From the NCBI RefSeq assembly GCF_030582395.1, contig NZ_CP104381.1:3100001-3164000 (forward strand): 64,000 bases of DNA, given 5' to 3'. The first letter of the stretch is position 1. Each line of letters begins with the position of its first letter. Shown here piece after piece: positions 46,035-55,564 of this stretch. A program made the position numbers and the translations under genes. The DNA is from Ralstonia pickettii (GTDB taxonomy: Bacteria; Pseudomonadota; Gammaproteobacteria; Burkholderiales; Burkholderiaceae). The notes under the pieces are model-generated. The model ran no database searches. It was not told the origin of the DNA and saw nothing but the letters and a program-made list of their open reading frames with translations.

Positions 46035-46148
46035 TGTCTCTGAGCATTCCGCCACCGCGCCTTCATTCCTGAGGCGGTGAGCCAGATCCTTGATATGGCG
46101 CTCGTGCGTGTCAGATGCCCACACCACGCCGATCCAACTTTTCGACAT
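46035..46148 (-). pseudogene. possible SEFIR-like domain remnant
   Basis: Reading minus from ATG 46148: MSKSWIGVVWASDTHERHIK then DLAHRLRNEG, which resembles the opening strand and first helix of SEFIR/TIR-like domains. Similarity ends after ~38 codons. It is too short to be functional and the resemblance could be chance. Confidence 0.25.
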
Positions 46149-46208
46149 TCCGCAGCGTTATCGCAGTATCGCGATTTGGAATATCGAACCTGCAGCCGCT
46201 GATGCAGC

Positions 46209-47645
46209 ATGGTTGAAACAACGCCCACTGCTGGACTGAACCGCATGCAGCCTAGAAATTCACGTTCCAAGTCGCGCACTGGCCTGTCGGTACGCGGGTT
46301 CTGCGCTTACTCCCTCGCTTCGCTAGTGTTGGTTCCGGCAATTGGCATCGGTCAGGCCTTGGCCGCGCCCTACACCTCGGCCGAAGCGGGAATCATGCAA
46401 GGGTTTCCACCGCCGCTTGAAAAGCAGATTCCGCTGGGTGGCGGGTTGCGGCCGCCCTTCATGCACTGGGCGCTGAGCCATGCGCGCGAAACCGCCCCGA
46501 CGAGCGGCGTTCGCCATTCAGAGCAACCCATGCCGCTACCCTCGGCGGGCACGATGCTGCCGGACAATCTGGAGATGCAGATCGACGGCAAACCACTGCG
46601 GCTGTCTGAGTATCTGAACGCCACGCATACCGATGCCTTTGCGGTGGTGTATCGCGGCAAGCTGGTCTATGAGCACTATCGGGGCGATATGCGGCGTCAT
46701 CAGCCCCACATCTGGGCGTCGATGACGAAGTCGATCACGGGCCTGCTGGCTGCGATGCTCATAGATGACGGCAGACTAGACCCAGCGGCGCCGTTGTCTC
46801 GCTACGTCCCGGAACTCGCCGGCAATCCGTTCGGCGATGCAACCGTGCAGCAGAACCTCGACATGGAAGTGCCTGTGGCCTATCCGGTTGAGCTGCCGCC
46901 CGACCTGGGGCTGTTTGGCGCGGTCGGTATCGTGCCGCGAAAGGGCAACGCGCCCGACAACATCTATGACTTCCTCAAGGTCGTGCACACGAACGAGCCG
47001 GCCGCGCGCAAGACCGGTGCGGATCGTATCTGGTACTACCAGAACGGCTCTGCTGAAGCCGTTGCCTGGGCGCTGCGCCGCATCGCTGGGCAACGCTGGG
47101 TGCAACTGGTGACCGATCGACTCTGGTCGCGGGTGGCCGATGACGATGCCTATGTTAGCGTGGACCGCCTGGGCACCGAGATGGCCAGTGGGGGCTTCAA
47201 CTCTACGCTGCGTGACGCCGCACGCTTTGGCGAAGCCGTACGGCGCGCCATGGCCGCCGATACGTCGGGGCCCATCTCGCCGGCGGTCGCACGGATCGCG
47301 TTTCGCCCCGCAACGAACCAGGCCAGCTTTGCGCGTGATCGCCTGGCCGCTGGACGTAAAGGCTATGGCTACCGGGACTACTGGTACCAGTGCAACGACG
47401 GTGAAGGCAGCGTTGAAGCCAGCGGCCGGTTCGGGCAGCGCATCTACATCAATCCGCGCCGTGAAATGACCGTCGTGAAGTTTGCATCGAGCCCCGATGA
47501 CGCAGCGCGCCCGGTCAGCGTCAGCGGCACGCCAAGCCCCCCCCGGCCGGACCAGTCGCTGGAAAGCTCGACTGTATTCGGAGCGGTCGCGCGCGCATTG
47601 CATGAGCAGCTTCAAGCCACTCAGGCGCAATCAGCAAACAAATAG
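46209..47645 (+). CDS. secreted serine hydrolase, beta-lactamase fold
   Basis: 478 residues; ATG 46245 is an alternative start. A signal peptide ends near ALAAP. The active site has SxxK (SMTKS) and YxN (YYQNGS), as in class C beta-lactamases, esterases EstB and 6-aminohexanoate-dimer hydrolases. A third motif is not obvious. The segment MASGGFNSTLRDAARFG is conserved in the NylB-like group. A porin gene follows after 26 bases, suggesting an uptake and hydrolysis operon. Confidence 0.8.
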   Translation: MVETTPTAGLNRMQPRNSRSKSRTGLSVRGFCAYSLASLVLVPAIGIGQALAAPYTSAEAGIMQGFPPPLEKQIPLGGGLRPPFMHWALSHARETAPTSGVRHSEQPMPLPSAGTMLPDNLEMQIDGKPLRLSEYLNATHTDAFAVVYRGKLVYEHYRGDMRRHQPHIWASMTKSITGLLAAMLIDDGRLDPAAPLSRYVPELAGNPFGDATVQQNLDMEVPVAYPVELPPDLGLFGAVGIVPRKGNAPDNIYDFLKVVHTNEPAARKTGADRIWYYQNGSAEAVAWALRRIAGQRWVQLVTDRLWSRVADDDAYVSVDRLGTEMASGGFNSTLRDAARFGEAVRRAMAADTSGPISPAVARIAFRPATNQASFARDRLAAGRKGYGYRDYWYQCNDGEGSVEASGRFGQRIYINPRREMTVVKFASSPDDAARPVSVSGTPSPPRPDQSLESSTVFGAVARALHEQLQATQAQSANK

Positions 47646-47671
47646 AAACTAGGTCAGGAGAGGGAGGGAGG

Positions 47672-48781
47672 ATGGACAGCAACATCCGCTTGTCGCTATG
47701 GGCTGCACTCTGTCTGCTGCCGCAACTGTCGTACGCCGATGTCACGCTGTACGGCGTAACCGATGTAAATATCGAGTACGTCAATCACTTGTCGGGCGTG
47801 CTCCCGACACAGGCCGGATTTCCCGGGCCGGGGAAGAGCCGAATCGGCTTGACCTCCGGCGGGCTGGCAGGCTCGCGGTGGGGCGTGCGCGGCACCGAGG
47901 ACCTGGGCGGTGGGCTCAAATCCATATTTGTGCTGGAGAGCGGGTTTGAACTCGACACGGGTGTCGCCTCGCAATCCGGCCGCATGTTTGGTCGTCAGGC
48001 ATTCGTCGGATTGGAAGACGAGCGCGCGGGCCAATTGACGTTCGGCCGCCAGTACACCGCAGCCTTCGACGCATTTTCCAATTTCTCGCCGAGCCGCTAT
48101 TCCACCCAGTACGAGCCGATTGCTGTTCTGCTCGGGCTCGATTTCCGCTCGGACAATGTCGTCAAGTACACGGGCCGCTTCGGCAGTTTCAGCGCTATCG
48201 CCAACTGGTCGTTCGGCAATGGTGTGACGGGCGGCGGTGAAGTCCCTGGCCAGTTCCAACGGGACACGGGCTACGGCCTAGGCATGAATTACTTTGCGGG
48301 CAACGTCGGACTTGCGCTGGCCTTCGACCGTTTCAACCCGACGCTGAATGCGGCCGGCGGCACAGGCAACTTCAGAAAGGCCGGGATTGCGGGCAGCTAT
48401 CAGGCGGGGCCCGTCAAACTGATGGGCGGGTACCGCTGGGGACTCAACAAGGCGGCCAACGGCGCGACGCTCGTGCAGGACCATTACTACTGGGCAGGCG
48501 CCAATGTCAGCGCAACGCAACGGCTCGACCTGACGTTTGCGTTCTACTTCGACGACGTTCGCAGGCTGGGCACCGCCAACGTCAAGAACCCGTGGCAGGT
48601 TGCCGTGATTGCGGATTACAGCTTCTCGAAGCGGACGGACATCTACCTGACGACCGCGTACGTCCGGCATGCCGGCATCAACTTCGATACGTCGGCGGTC
48701 AACTTTGCGAACGGATACTACCTCGGCGCACGCCGGGACAGCATGACGGCGGTGGCTGTCGGCATTCGCCACCGGTTCTGA
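47672..48781 (+). CDS. Gram-negative general porin (Burkholderiales type)
   Basis: 369 residues. Signal peptide ends SYA|DV, then VTLYGVTDVNIEY, the standard opening of Omp32/OpcP-type trimeric porins; GGGLKSIFVLESGF and the terminal phenylalanine (GIRHRF) complete the pattern. A very strong GGAGAGGGAGGGAGG ribosome site precedes the ATG. It is transcribed with the hydrolase. It converges with the LysR gene, which could regulate it from outside. Confidence 0.92.
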   Translation: MDSNIRLSLWAALCLLPQLSYADVTLYGVTDVNIEYVNHLSGVLPTQAGFPGPGKSRIGLTSGGLAGSRWGVRGTEDLGGGLKSIFVLESGFELDTGVASQSGRMFGRQAFVGLEDERAGQLTFGRQYTAAFDAFSNFSPSRYSTQYEPIAVLLGLDFRSDNVVKYTGRFGSFSAIANWSFGNGVTGGGEVPGQFQRDTGYGLGMNYFAGNVGLALAFDRFNPTLNAAGGTGNFRKAGIAGSYQAGPVKLMGGYRWGLNKAANGATLVQDHYYWAGANVSATQRLDLTFAFYFDDVRRLGTANVKNPWQVAVIADYSFSKRTDIYLTTAYVRHAGINFDTSAVNFANGYYLGARRDSMTAVAVGIRHRF

Positions 48782-48811
48782 TGGCGAGCGCCCGGCGCCC
48801 CTTTTATGCTA

Positions 48812-49711
48812 CTACGAGCTTGACGCCCCGGCTCGCTTGCGCAGGATTTCCACGAGGCGCTGTGTCAGCGGCGACTGATACGCCCCCTTGCGGCGCAGTA
48901 GGCCCACATTCCGCGCCCAGCGTGTGCCGGGCAGCTTCAGCGCGCGCAGACCCTTAGGAGATTGTTCGAGCGCCCGCCTGCTGACGATGGTTACCAGGTC
49001 CGTCTTGCGGATGACGGCCATGAGTGAATCCGCCGACGAGTTAGTTTCCAGCGCGACGTTCGGCGGCGGCAAGCCCGCTTCTGCAAAGTAGGCATCGATG
49101 ACGCGGCGGGCGATCACGGTGGTATTGGGCAGCAGCCACAGCTGCGCAGCCAGATCGGCGATCTGCACCTTTGGCAGGGCGAGCAGTGGATGGTGATCGC
49201 GCACCGCAAGCACCAGCTCATCGGCAAACAGCTTGATGCGTTCGAGTTCCGGATCGGCGTTGCGGGGTAGCGCGGTGATGCACAAGTCCAGCGAGCCGTC
49301 GCGCACCAGGCCCTGGAGCGTATCTGCCAGCCCGATGGTCACCCGCACACGCGCTGCGGGCCGATGCCCTATGAGTTCGGCAAAGGCGTCCGAGAACAGC
49401 GACCCCATAATGGAAGTCGGCACCCCAACGCGCACCAGCCCAAGTCTGCCAAGGTGAAGATCATTCGCCTCTTTCAGTGCTTCGCGAAACGAACAGCGGA
49501 CCTTCACGATACGTTCCAGGAATGTCGCTCCGGTAGTGGTCAGCTCCATTCCCTTTGACGTGCGGTCGAACAGCTGGAAGCCAAGTTCTCGCTCCAGCCG
49601 CTGGATGCCTTTGGTCACTGCAGGCTGGCTCTGGCCCAGCGCCTCCGATGCCAACCCGATCCGACCGAATTCCGCTACCGCAATGAAATAGTTAAGGTCT
49701 TCCAGGCGCAT
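48812..49711 (-). CDS. LysR-family transcriptional regulator
   Basis: 299 residues. The N-terminal winged HTH (LNYFIAVAEFGRIGLASEALGQSQPAVTKGIQRLE) is intact, followed by a complete substrate-binding domain. ATG 49711 begins the HTH correctly; the long upstream frame is spurious. It converges with the hydrolase-porin operon, 30 bases from the porin stop, and is within the suspected island. Target unknown. Confidence 0.85.
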   Translation of the reverse strand: MRLEDLNYFIAVAEFGRIGLASEALGQSQPAVTKGIQRLERELGFQLFDRTSKGMELTTTGATFLERIVKVRCSFREALKEANDLHLGRLGLVRVGVPTSIMGSLFSDAFAELIGHRPAARVRVTIGLADTLQGLVRDGSLDLCITALPRNADPELERIKLFADELVLAVRDHHPLLALPKVQIADLAAQLWLLPNTTVIARRVIDAYFAEAGLPPPNVALETNSSADSLMAVIRKTDLVTIVSRRALEQSPKGLRALKLPGTRWARNVGLLRRKGAYQSPLTQRLVEILRKRAGASSS

Positions 49712-49963
49712 GGCAGTCGGTGAAGCACGTGAGTAGGGGCGATGGTAGAAGAGCGCGGGAGAGTGGTCAATTTGTCGCCGAGTGAGCACCGACCACGCGC
49801 ATCTCACCGACCACAGCGCATGGGTGTATAGCAATACTACGAGGTGGAACCTCGCACTTCGCAGCAGGGCTTGAACCTCGTCAGATTCGAGGTTTGCGAC
49901 AAAAGCATGCCTAGAAAGAGTGCACAAATATGGTTCTGAGACACACTCCTTGGCGAGTCGGAA

Positions 49964-50708
49964 TCACGTGGGCCACCGTGGTCGCACGAACACCATCGGC
50001 GCGAGGAGCAGCGCGCATCGTACGACCAACGTACCCCGGAAGGCATCGATGGCGCGCAGCAATTCGGCCACCTTTACCGGGTCGGTGATGGAAGCGAAAT
50101 TCTCATGTTTGGCAGGCGGCAACGCGCCTCGTAGGTCGCCGGATGGATCGCGGATCGCGCGACCTGTAGCGACGGCGTAGCGGAATATCTGGCCGCAATT
50201 CTGGTGGGGCGCGGTGCGCCGTATCCAATGCGCCGCGCGCTTCGATTCGACGCAGGACTGTCAGCACTTCGGGCGCTGTAATTTCCGCAATGGGTCGCCC
50301 ACCCAGCCAGGGAAAGATATCGGCTTCCAGGCGACGAATGATCTTGGTCGCGTGGCTCTCGGCCCATGTGGGCGAATACCTGGCAAACCACTCGCGGCCC
50401 ACTGTCTCGAAGCTGTTGGCGGCGCGCTCGACCGTTGCGGCCCTCTGCGTCTTCCGCTCGATCGAGGGGTCGATGCCGCCCGCCAAAAGGCGCTTGCCGT
50501 TGTCACGCCGCTCGCGTGCCTCCTTCAGGCTGACGACGGAATAGGACCCCAATGAAAGCCGCTTTTCCTTGCCCCCAAACCGGTACTTGAGACGCCACAA
50601 CTTGCCCCCTGTGGGGTACACCTCAAGGTAGAGACCGCCGACATCGGCCAGCTTGTACGGCTTATCTGTTGGCTTGGCGGTACGAATTGCTATGTCGGTC
50701 AGAGGCAT
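49964..50708 (-). pseudogene. tyrosine-recombinase integrase, frameshifted and truncated
   Basis: The N-terminal DUF4102/arm-binding domain is intact from MPLTDIAIRTAKPTDKPYKL through SYSVVSLKEARERRD and the core-binding segment. The frame shifts near 50195-50215: the alternative frame continues QNCGQIFRYAVATGRAIRDP and stops after LLLAPMVFVRP. The catalytic Arg-His-Arg-Tyr region is missing. P4-type integrases of this kind insert at tRNAs, and tRNA-Ala is 170 bases away. It cannot act. Confidence 0.8.
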
Positions 50709-50736
50709 GGGGGCAAGTGATTCTCCGGGTGGCAAC

Positions 50737-50776
50737 TTGCCCCCGAATTTGCCCCCACTTGCCCCCACTTGCCCCC
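50737..50776. repeat. four TTGCCCCC repeats upstream of integrase
   Basis: Copies at 50737, 50749, 50759 and 50769 (spacing 12, 10, 10). Two more lie at 45853 and 45865. Their position next to an integrase start suggests arm-type integrase sites. Confidence 0.55.
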
Positions 50777-50811
50777 GGGTGTCAACGGCAATACTTAGGC
50801 AACGCTGGCAA

Positions 50812-50853
50812 CAAAAAACCCGCAAAGCCTTGCAGCTAGCGGGTTTCTTGGCA
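50812..50853. terminator. hairpin between integrase remnant and tRNA-Ala
   Basis: AACCCGC (50818-50824) and GCGGGTT (50839-50845) with an A-run on one side. On the minus strand it can end the tRNA transcript. Confidence 0.55.
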
Positions 50854-50879
50854 ACGCTTGGCAAACCTTGCCAGTGAGT

Positions 50880-50955
<76 letters not shown>

Positions 50956-51003
50956 GTGAAAAATGAGTCTACCCGAACTCCCCGGGCGCTTTCAATCGGG
51001 GGT

Positions 51004-52725
51004 TTAACCCGCGTTTTCCATGCCCGGATTGCCTTCCATGCCGACAATGCGCGGCGTGTTCAGCGGCCCGGCGGTCACTTCGCGCTGGTCGCGCAGCCAG
51101 TCGGCCAGCACGTCCCATACGGGGCGGCCGCCGGCCTTGCGGGCTTCGGGGGACACGGCGGCCCAGCCGGCCACCTTGTAGCGGCGGTCGGCGTCGATGG
51201 GCTTGCCGTCACCCGGGCCCAAGCGCATGTCGGCAATGCGCTGGCCCATGGGCTTCATCGGGTCGATGGTGTAGCGCAGGCCGCCGGTGCGCACCATGTC
51301 GCCGCCCTGCTGGTAGTACGGGTCTGGGTTGAACAGGTTGTCGGCCACGTCTTCCAGCACGGTCTTGATGGTGGCGCCGGTCATTTCGGTCAGCGTGGTG
51401 GCCGGGTACGTGATGGCGGTCTGGGCCATCAGCGCTTCCATGGTCAGGGCCTCGCCGGGCAGCAGCGTGGTGCCCCAGCGGAAGCCGGGCGAGAAGGCAA
51501 TCTCGGCGCCCTGCGCGTGCATCAGCCCATCGACGATGAGCTGGTCGAACGTGCCGTTGAAGTTGCCGCGCCGGTACAGCAGGCCGCGGTTGGTGGCCAG
51601 CGTTTCGCCCAGCTTGTCTTGGTACGGCGCGCGCACGCGGTCAATCAGCGCCGTCATGGCCGGGTCTGGCGGCAGCAGGTCGGCAAACACGGGCAGCAAC
51701 GTATAGCGGATGTCGCGCACGGTGCCGCCGCGCACATCCAGATCGAGCACGCCGACAAACTTGCCGTTGGCGCCCGCGTTGGTCACTAGCGTCACGCCGC
51801 CCGGGTTGCTGACCTTGACGGGCGCGGGCACGGCATCGTGCGTATGCCCGCCCAGGATGGCGTCCAACCCGCGCACGCGCGAGGCGAGCTTCCGGTCGAC
51901 ATCCATGCCGTTGTGCGACAGCAGCACGACCACCTTGGCGCCCTTGCCGCGCGCCTCGTCAATCATCTTCTGCAGCCGTTCTTCCTGAATGCCGAAGGTC
52001 CAGTCCGGCGTGAAATCGGCCGGGTGCGCGATCGGCGTGTACGGAAACGCCTGCCCGATGATGGCGACCTGCACGCCGTTCAGCTCGCGCAGCACGTACG
52101 GGTCGAACACCGGGTCACCAAAGTCGGCGGTCTGGATGTTCTGCGCGACAAAGGCGACCTTGTTCTTGAAGTCGTGATCGACCACGTGGCGCACGCGGTC
52201 GGCGCCGTAGGTCATCTCCCAATGCGGGGTCATGACGTCCACGCCCAGCGCAAGGGCGGCATCGACCATGTCCTGGCCGTTCGTCCACAACGCGGTGGCA
52301 GAGCCCTGCCAGGTGTCGCCGCCATCCAGCAGGAGCGCATTCGGGCGCGTGGCGCGCAGGCGCTTGATGAGCGTGGCCAGATGCGCGAAGCCGCCCATGC
52401 GGCCGTAGCGGCGGGCGGCCTCGGTAAAGTCGAGCGCGGTGAAGGCGTGCGCGGCGCGCGAGCCCGGCGCAATGCCGTAACGCTTGAGCAGCGCGTGCCC
52501 AACCAGATGCGGCGGCTGCCCGGCCCATTGCGCCACGCCCAGGTTGACGCTGGGCTCGCGGTATTCGATGGGCAGCAACTGCGCGTGGCAGTCGGTGAAG
52601 TGCAGCAGGTGGACGTTGCCGAAACGCGGCACGTCATAGCTGAACGTATCGGCGTGCGCGTCGGTCAGGCGCAGGCCGGCGGCTGCGGCAATCGCCAGGG
52701 CTTGAACGAATTCGCGGCGGTTCAT
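51004..52725 (-). CDS. soxB: SoxB, thiosulfohydrolase
   Basis: 573 residues. A twin-arginine signal (NRREFVQALAIAAAAG) is followed by a 5'-nucleotidase-type dimanganese domain: FTDCHAQLLP, LLLDGGDTWQGS, LSHNGMDVDR and GGHTHD. SoxB hydrolyses the sulfate group from SoxY-bound cysteine-S-thiosulfonate in the periplasm. Its ATG overlaps the thioredoxin gene stop by four bases. It is the last gene of the sox operon. Confidence 0.95.
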   Translation of the reverse strand: MNRREFVQALAIAAAAGLRLTDAHADTFSYDVPRFGNVHLLHFTDCHAQLLPIEYREPSVNLGVAQWAGQPPHLVGHALLKRYGIAPGSRAAHAFTALDFTEAARRYGRMGGFAHLATLIKRLRATRPNALLLDGGDTWQGSATALWTNGQDMVDAALALGVDVMTPHWEMTYGADRVRHVVDHDFKNKVAFVAQNIQTADFGDPVFDPYVLRELNGVQVAIIGQAFPYTPIAHPADFTPDWTFGIQEERLQKMIDEARGKGAKVVVLLSHNGMDVDRKLASRVRGLDAILGGHTHDAVPAPVKVSNPGGVTLVTNAGANGKFVGVLDLDVRGGTVRDIRYTLLPVFADLLPPDPAMTALIDRVRAPYQDKLGETLATNRGLLYRRGNFNGTFDQLIVDGLMHAQGAEIAFSPGFRWGTTLLPGEALTMEALMAQTAITYPATTLTEMTGATIKTVLEDVADNLFNPDPYYQQGGDMVRTGGLRYTIDPMKPMGQRIADMRLGPGDGKPIDADRRYKVAGWAAVSPEARKAGGRPVWDVLADWLRDQREVTAGPLNTPRIVGMEGNPGMENAG

Positions 52726-53222
52726 CGTTTGGAGCTGTGTGCGTAGCGTGCGAGGTCGGCCACGTCGTCTTCCAGCATCTCGCCGACTTCCTTGCGCACC
52801 ACGCGGCCCTTGGCGTCGAGCACGAGCAGTTCGGGCAGGCCCTTGCGCGGGCCGGTGGCGGCGCACAGCGCGTCGGTTTCCATCGTCACCGGAAAGGTGA
52901 AGCCGCGCTTGGCGACGTAGTCCTTCGCAAGCTGCGGGTTGGCGTCGATGCTGATGGTGAGGATGCGGAGGTCCGTGCCGCGCGTGGCGTCATACAGCTT
53001 TTGCAGGCGGGGGTTCTGCAGCGCGCAGAACGGGCACCACGATGCCCACGTGGCGATGATGACGGGGTGCCCGCGCCATGCATCGCCCGGCACGCGCGTG
53101 CCGTCGAGCAATTGCACGTCGGGCAGCGCCACCACATCGCCCACTTCGACGGCCTGCACGGTGCTTGCGGCAAACACCATCGCCGCTGCCGTCCACATCA
53201 GGAACCGTCGAATGGCTTGCAT
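52722..53222 (-). CDS. TlpA/SoxW-like periplasmic thioredoxin
   Basis: 166 residues. Signal peptide then a thioredoxin fold with WCPFC as redox pair and the cis-proline region GLPELLVLD. In sox clusters such proteins keep SoxY or SoxX cysteines reduced. It overlaps soxB by four bases and follows soxX by 12 bases. Confidence 0.88.
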   Translation of the reverse strand: MQAIRRFLMWTAAAMVFAASTVQAVEVGDVVALPDVQLLDGTRVPGDAWRGHPVIIATWASWCPFCALQNPRLQKLYDATRGTDLRILTISIDANPQLAKDYVAKRGFTFPVTMETDALCAATGPRKGLPELLVLDAKGRVVRKEVGEMLEDDVADLARYAHSSKR

Positions 53223-53234
53223 GGCGTTATTGGG

Positions 53235-53897
53235 TCACTGGTTCACGGGCGATGCGGGGTCGAACAGCAGCGCCATCACATCGCGGATCTGCTGTTCGGT
53301 GAGGATGCCCTTGTGCCCGAAGCGCGGCATGTTGGAGCACGCCGCATACGCGTTGGAGTTGTAGATCTTGCCCCACGTGTAGCGCAGGATCGCCTCCGAA
53401 TCGCCGCGCAGCTTGCCGTACTGGTACAGCGACGGGCCGATGGTGCCGTACGACACCTCATCTTTCGACAGGCGGTGGCAGGCGTAGCAATTGGCGCCGT
53501 TCACAGTGCCGGCCGGGTCGGAGAACTGCATGCCGCGGCCGCTCTGCGCGGTCTTCTCGCCTTCCTTCCAGTCGCCCAGCCAGGTGTTGTCTGCCGGGTA
53601 GTGGATGGTCTTGAATTGCGCGTCTTCCAGCTTCTTGGCAACCGCAGCGGGCACGGCATTGCGGTCGGCAAACTGGCTGCAGACCTTTTGCACGTCGTCG
53701 CGCTCGGTCACGCCTTCCACGGTGGCCGGGCCCTTGGAGACAAAGCTCTCCTGGATGACCTTGGCGAGGGCCGTGTCGGCCTTGGCTTCGGGCTTGGGTG
53801 CGGTGACGGCCTTGGAGGTGGCGTCCGCTGCCTGCGCGGTGCCGGCGGCCAGCGCCAATGTGAGCGCCGTCAGAACGATGGGGGTCAGTCGGGTCAT
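53235..53897 (-). CDS. soxX: SoxX, cytochrome c subunit of SoxAX
   Basis: 220 residues. Signal peptide ends AQA, followed by an N-terminal extension rich in Ala/Lys and a single heme motif CYACH; the distal methionine is in NMPRFG. With SoxA it links thiosulfate to the SoxY cysteine. ATG 53897 has a GAGG site; a start at 53909 would overlap the soxA end. Longer than minimal SoxX, typical for betaproteobacteria. Confidence 0.93.
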   Translation of the reverse strand: MTRLTPIVLTALTLALAAGTAQAADATSKAVTAPKPEAKADTALAKVIQESFVSKGPATVEGVTERDDVQKVCSQFADRNAVPAAVAKKLEDAQFKTIHYPADNTWLGDWKEGEKTAQSGRGMQFSDPAGTVNGANCYACHRLSKDEVSYGTIGPSLYQYGKLRGDSEAILRYTWGKIYNSNAYAACSNMPRFGHKGILTEQQIRDVMALLFDPASPVNQ

Positions 53898-53913
53898 GCG
53901 TGGCCTCATCGTG

Positions 53914-54735
53914 TCAGCGTTTGATGGACGGCGCGTCCATCTTGCCGCCGTTGGCGTTACGGGCGAGGAACATCTCCAGCGCGGTAATCACCTCGCTGCC
54001 GTAGAGCGGTTCCGGAAAGCGCTGCTGGCGCAGGCAGTCGTACAGGCGGTGCTGCATCGTGCGTACCTCGCCCTGCGAGACGCGATACCCCGGCCACGTG
54101 GAATACGCAAAGCGCGCGCCGTCGGCGGTCAGCAAATCGGGCAGCTCCTGCAGGCGGATGCGCAAACCCGGCTGGGCATGGCACGTGGCGCAGGCAAAGT
54201 CATACGCGCCGCCACGGTAGAAGAACATGCGGCGGCCGAGTTCGTACACGCGCTTTTCTTCAGGGTGGGCGAGCGGAATGTCGATGGCCGCGCCGCGCGA
54301 TTCCGAGGCAACGTAGGCCATCAGCCGTTCAATGTCCGACGCCTTGCCGGGCGACGAGAACGGGCGGGCCGAAGCCTCTTCCTTGGTCAGACCCTGCAGC
54401 GTCATGCGGCAGTACATAAGGCGCTGCTCAGCGTCCATCACGCGGCCGGTGTCTTTGAAGTAGCGCGGCAGCTTGGCGTAGGCGCCTTTCACCACGCCGG
54501 GGCCCAGGCCCAGGTCGCACGCTTCAAGCGAGGCCTGCTTGGGGCCGGCGGGCTTCTTCCAGAGTTCTTCGCCGGCGGCTTCCCAGAGTTCGGCCGGGTT
54601 GCCGTCGGCCAGCATCTCGCGGTACTGCGCGATGCCGGCGGCGGTGCTGTCCTTGGCGTCCTGGGCGAGTGCCATCACGGCGCTGCCGGCCACTAACGAC
54701 GCAGCCAGCACCATCGTCCATGTCTTGTGTTTCAC
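53914..54735 (-). CDS. soxA: SoxA, cytochrome c subunit of SoxAX
   Basis: 273 residues with a signal peptide. A single c-type heme motif CATCH is near residue 185, and the modified catalytic cysteine is in YDCLRQQRFPEPLYGSEV. The position of the usual first heme has CDLGLGPG instead of CxxCH, so this is the mono-heme form. SoxAX forms the S-S bond between thiosulfate and SoxY. soxX follows after 16 bases. Confidence 0.95.
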   Translation of the reverse strand: MKHKTWTMVLAASLVAGSAVMALAQDAKDSTAAGIAQYREMLADGNPAELWEAAGEELWKKPAGPKQASLEACDLGLGPGVVKGAYAKLPRYFKDTGRVMDAEQRLMYCRMTLQGLTKEEASARPFSSPGKASDIERLMAYVASESRGAAIDIPLAHPEEKRVYELGRRMFFYRGGAYDFACATCHAQPGLRIRLQELPDLLTADGARFAYSTWPGYRVSQGEVRTMQHRLYDCLRQQRFPEPLYGSEVITALEMFLARNANGGKMDAPSIKR

Positions 54736-54754
54736 GGTCCCCTCCGTGGGTCGC

Positions 54755-55210
54755 CTACGGTTTGATATAGGCGAAACCTTCTTCCTGCTGCAGGCGGGTG
54801 ATTTCCACCACGCCGGCCGGCACCACCTTGGCTTCGAGCAGCAGCTTGTCTTCCGGCACCTTGAACGCCATCAGCGAGTTGTGGCACACGCGAAACTCCA
54901 CGCCCATGCTGGCAAGCGCGGCCACGGGCGCATCGAACGGGCGCCCCTGCGCATCCTTGGCGCCTTCAACGAGGAAGTCGATGCCGTGGCCCAGCGCCAC
55001 CACCACGATCTTCGTGCCGGGTGCGCCGTTCAGGTGGTTGCGCAGGTTCCCGATGGCGCGCACGGCCTGGTCGATGCCTTCGCTCAACTGGTAGACCACC
55101 TTGTAGCGGGCACCGGCGCCGCCAGCGCGCGGGGTGTTCTGGGCAGCGGCCTTGCCGGCCACACCCAATGCCGCCAGCGCGGCGGTCACACGAAAGAAGC
55201 TGCGTCGCAT
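54755..55210 (-). CDS. DsrE-family protein in sox operon
   Basis: 151 residues. A signal peptide (twin-Arg-like MRRSFFRVTAALAALG) precedes a DsrE/DsrF-like fold (KVVYQLSEGIDQAVRAIGNLRNHL ... IVVVALGHGIDFL) with one cysteine in FRVCHNSL that could carry sulfur. Genes of this type recur in sox clusters. The start at 55210 is right for the signal; the longer frame is not. Confidence 0.8.
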   Translation of the reverse strand: MRRSFFRVTAALAALGVAGKAAAQNTPRAGGAGARYKVVYQLSEGIDQAVRAIGNLRNHLNGAPGTKIVVVALGHGIDFLVEGAKDAQGRPFDAPVAALASMGVEFRVCHNSLMAFKVPEDKLLLEAKVVPAGVVEITRLQQEEGFAYIKP

Positions 55211-55233
55211 TTGAGCCTCCCGGCCTTTGCTGA

Positions 55234-55545
55234 TTACTGGATAGACGTTTCGTCGGTGCGCTTGTCGCCGTGGTTGTCGACCCACGTGACCGTCACCTTG
55301 TCGCCCTTGGCGCCGCCCTTGAACTTGAAGTTCAGGAACGGATCTTTCGACACGGCCGGGCCGAACTGGGCGTCGAGCACCGTCTTGCCGCTGTGCTGCA
55401 CCGTTACGTTGGTGATGTGCCAGGCGGGCACGACCTTGCCGGACGCGTCTTTGCGCTGGCCGGTTTCCATGTCGTGCTTCATCAGGATCTTCACGTCGGT
55501 GGTGCCGCCGTTTTCCATTGCGCGAATGCGCATCGGGTCTGCCAT
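55234..55545 (-). CDS. soxZ: SoxZ, carrier-complex subunit
   Basis: 103 residues, small immunoglobulin-like fold. MRIRAMENGGTTDVKILMKHDMETG is the SoxZ signature. It forms the SoxYZ heterodimer that carries the substrate on the SoxY tail; lacking a signal peptide, it is exported with SoxY. AGGAG precedes ATG 55545. Confidence 0.95.
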   Translation of the reverse strand: MADPMRIRAMENGGTTDVKILMKHDMETGQRKDASGKVVPAWHITNVTVQHSGKTVLDAQFGPAVSKDPFLNFKFKGGAKGDKVTVTWVDNHGDKRTDETSIQ

Positions 55546-55564
55546 GGTGTGTTTCTCCTGATGT

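Larger units (their letters stand above)
45307..46208. other. gene-poor 0.9-kb stretch with island-boundary signals
   Basis: No full gene is supported. It holds a terminator (45707-45744), sequence resembling the tRNA-Ala flank (45698-45800), two TTGCCCCC repeats (45853-45872) and a possible SEFIR-like fragment (46035-46148, minus). Confidence 0.5.
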
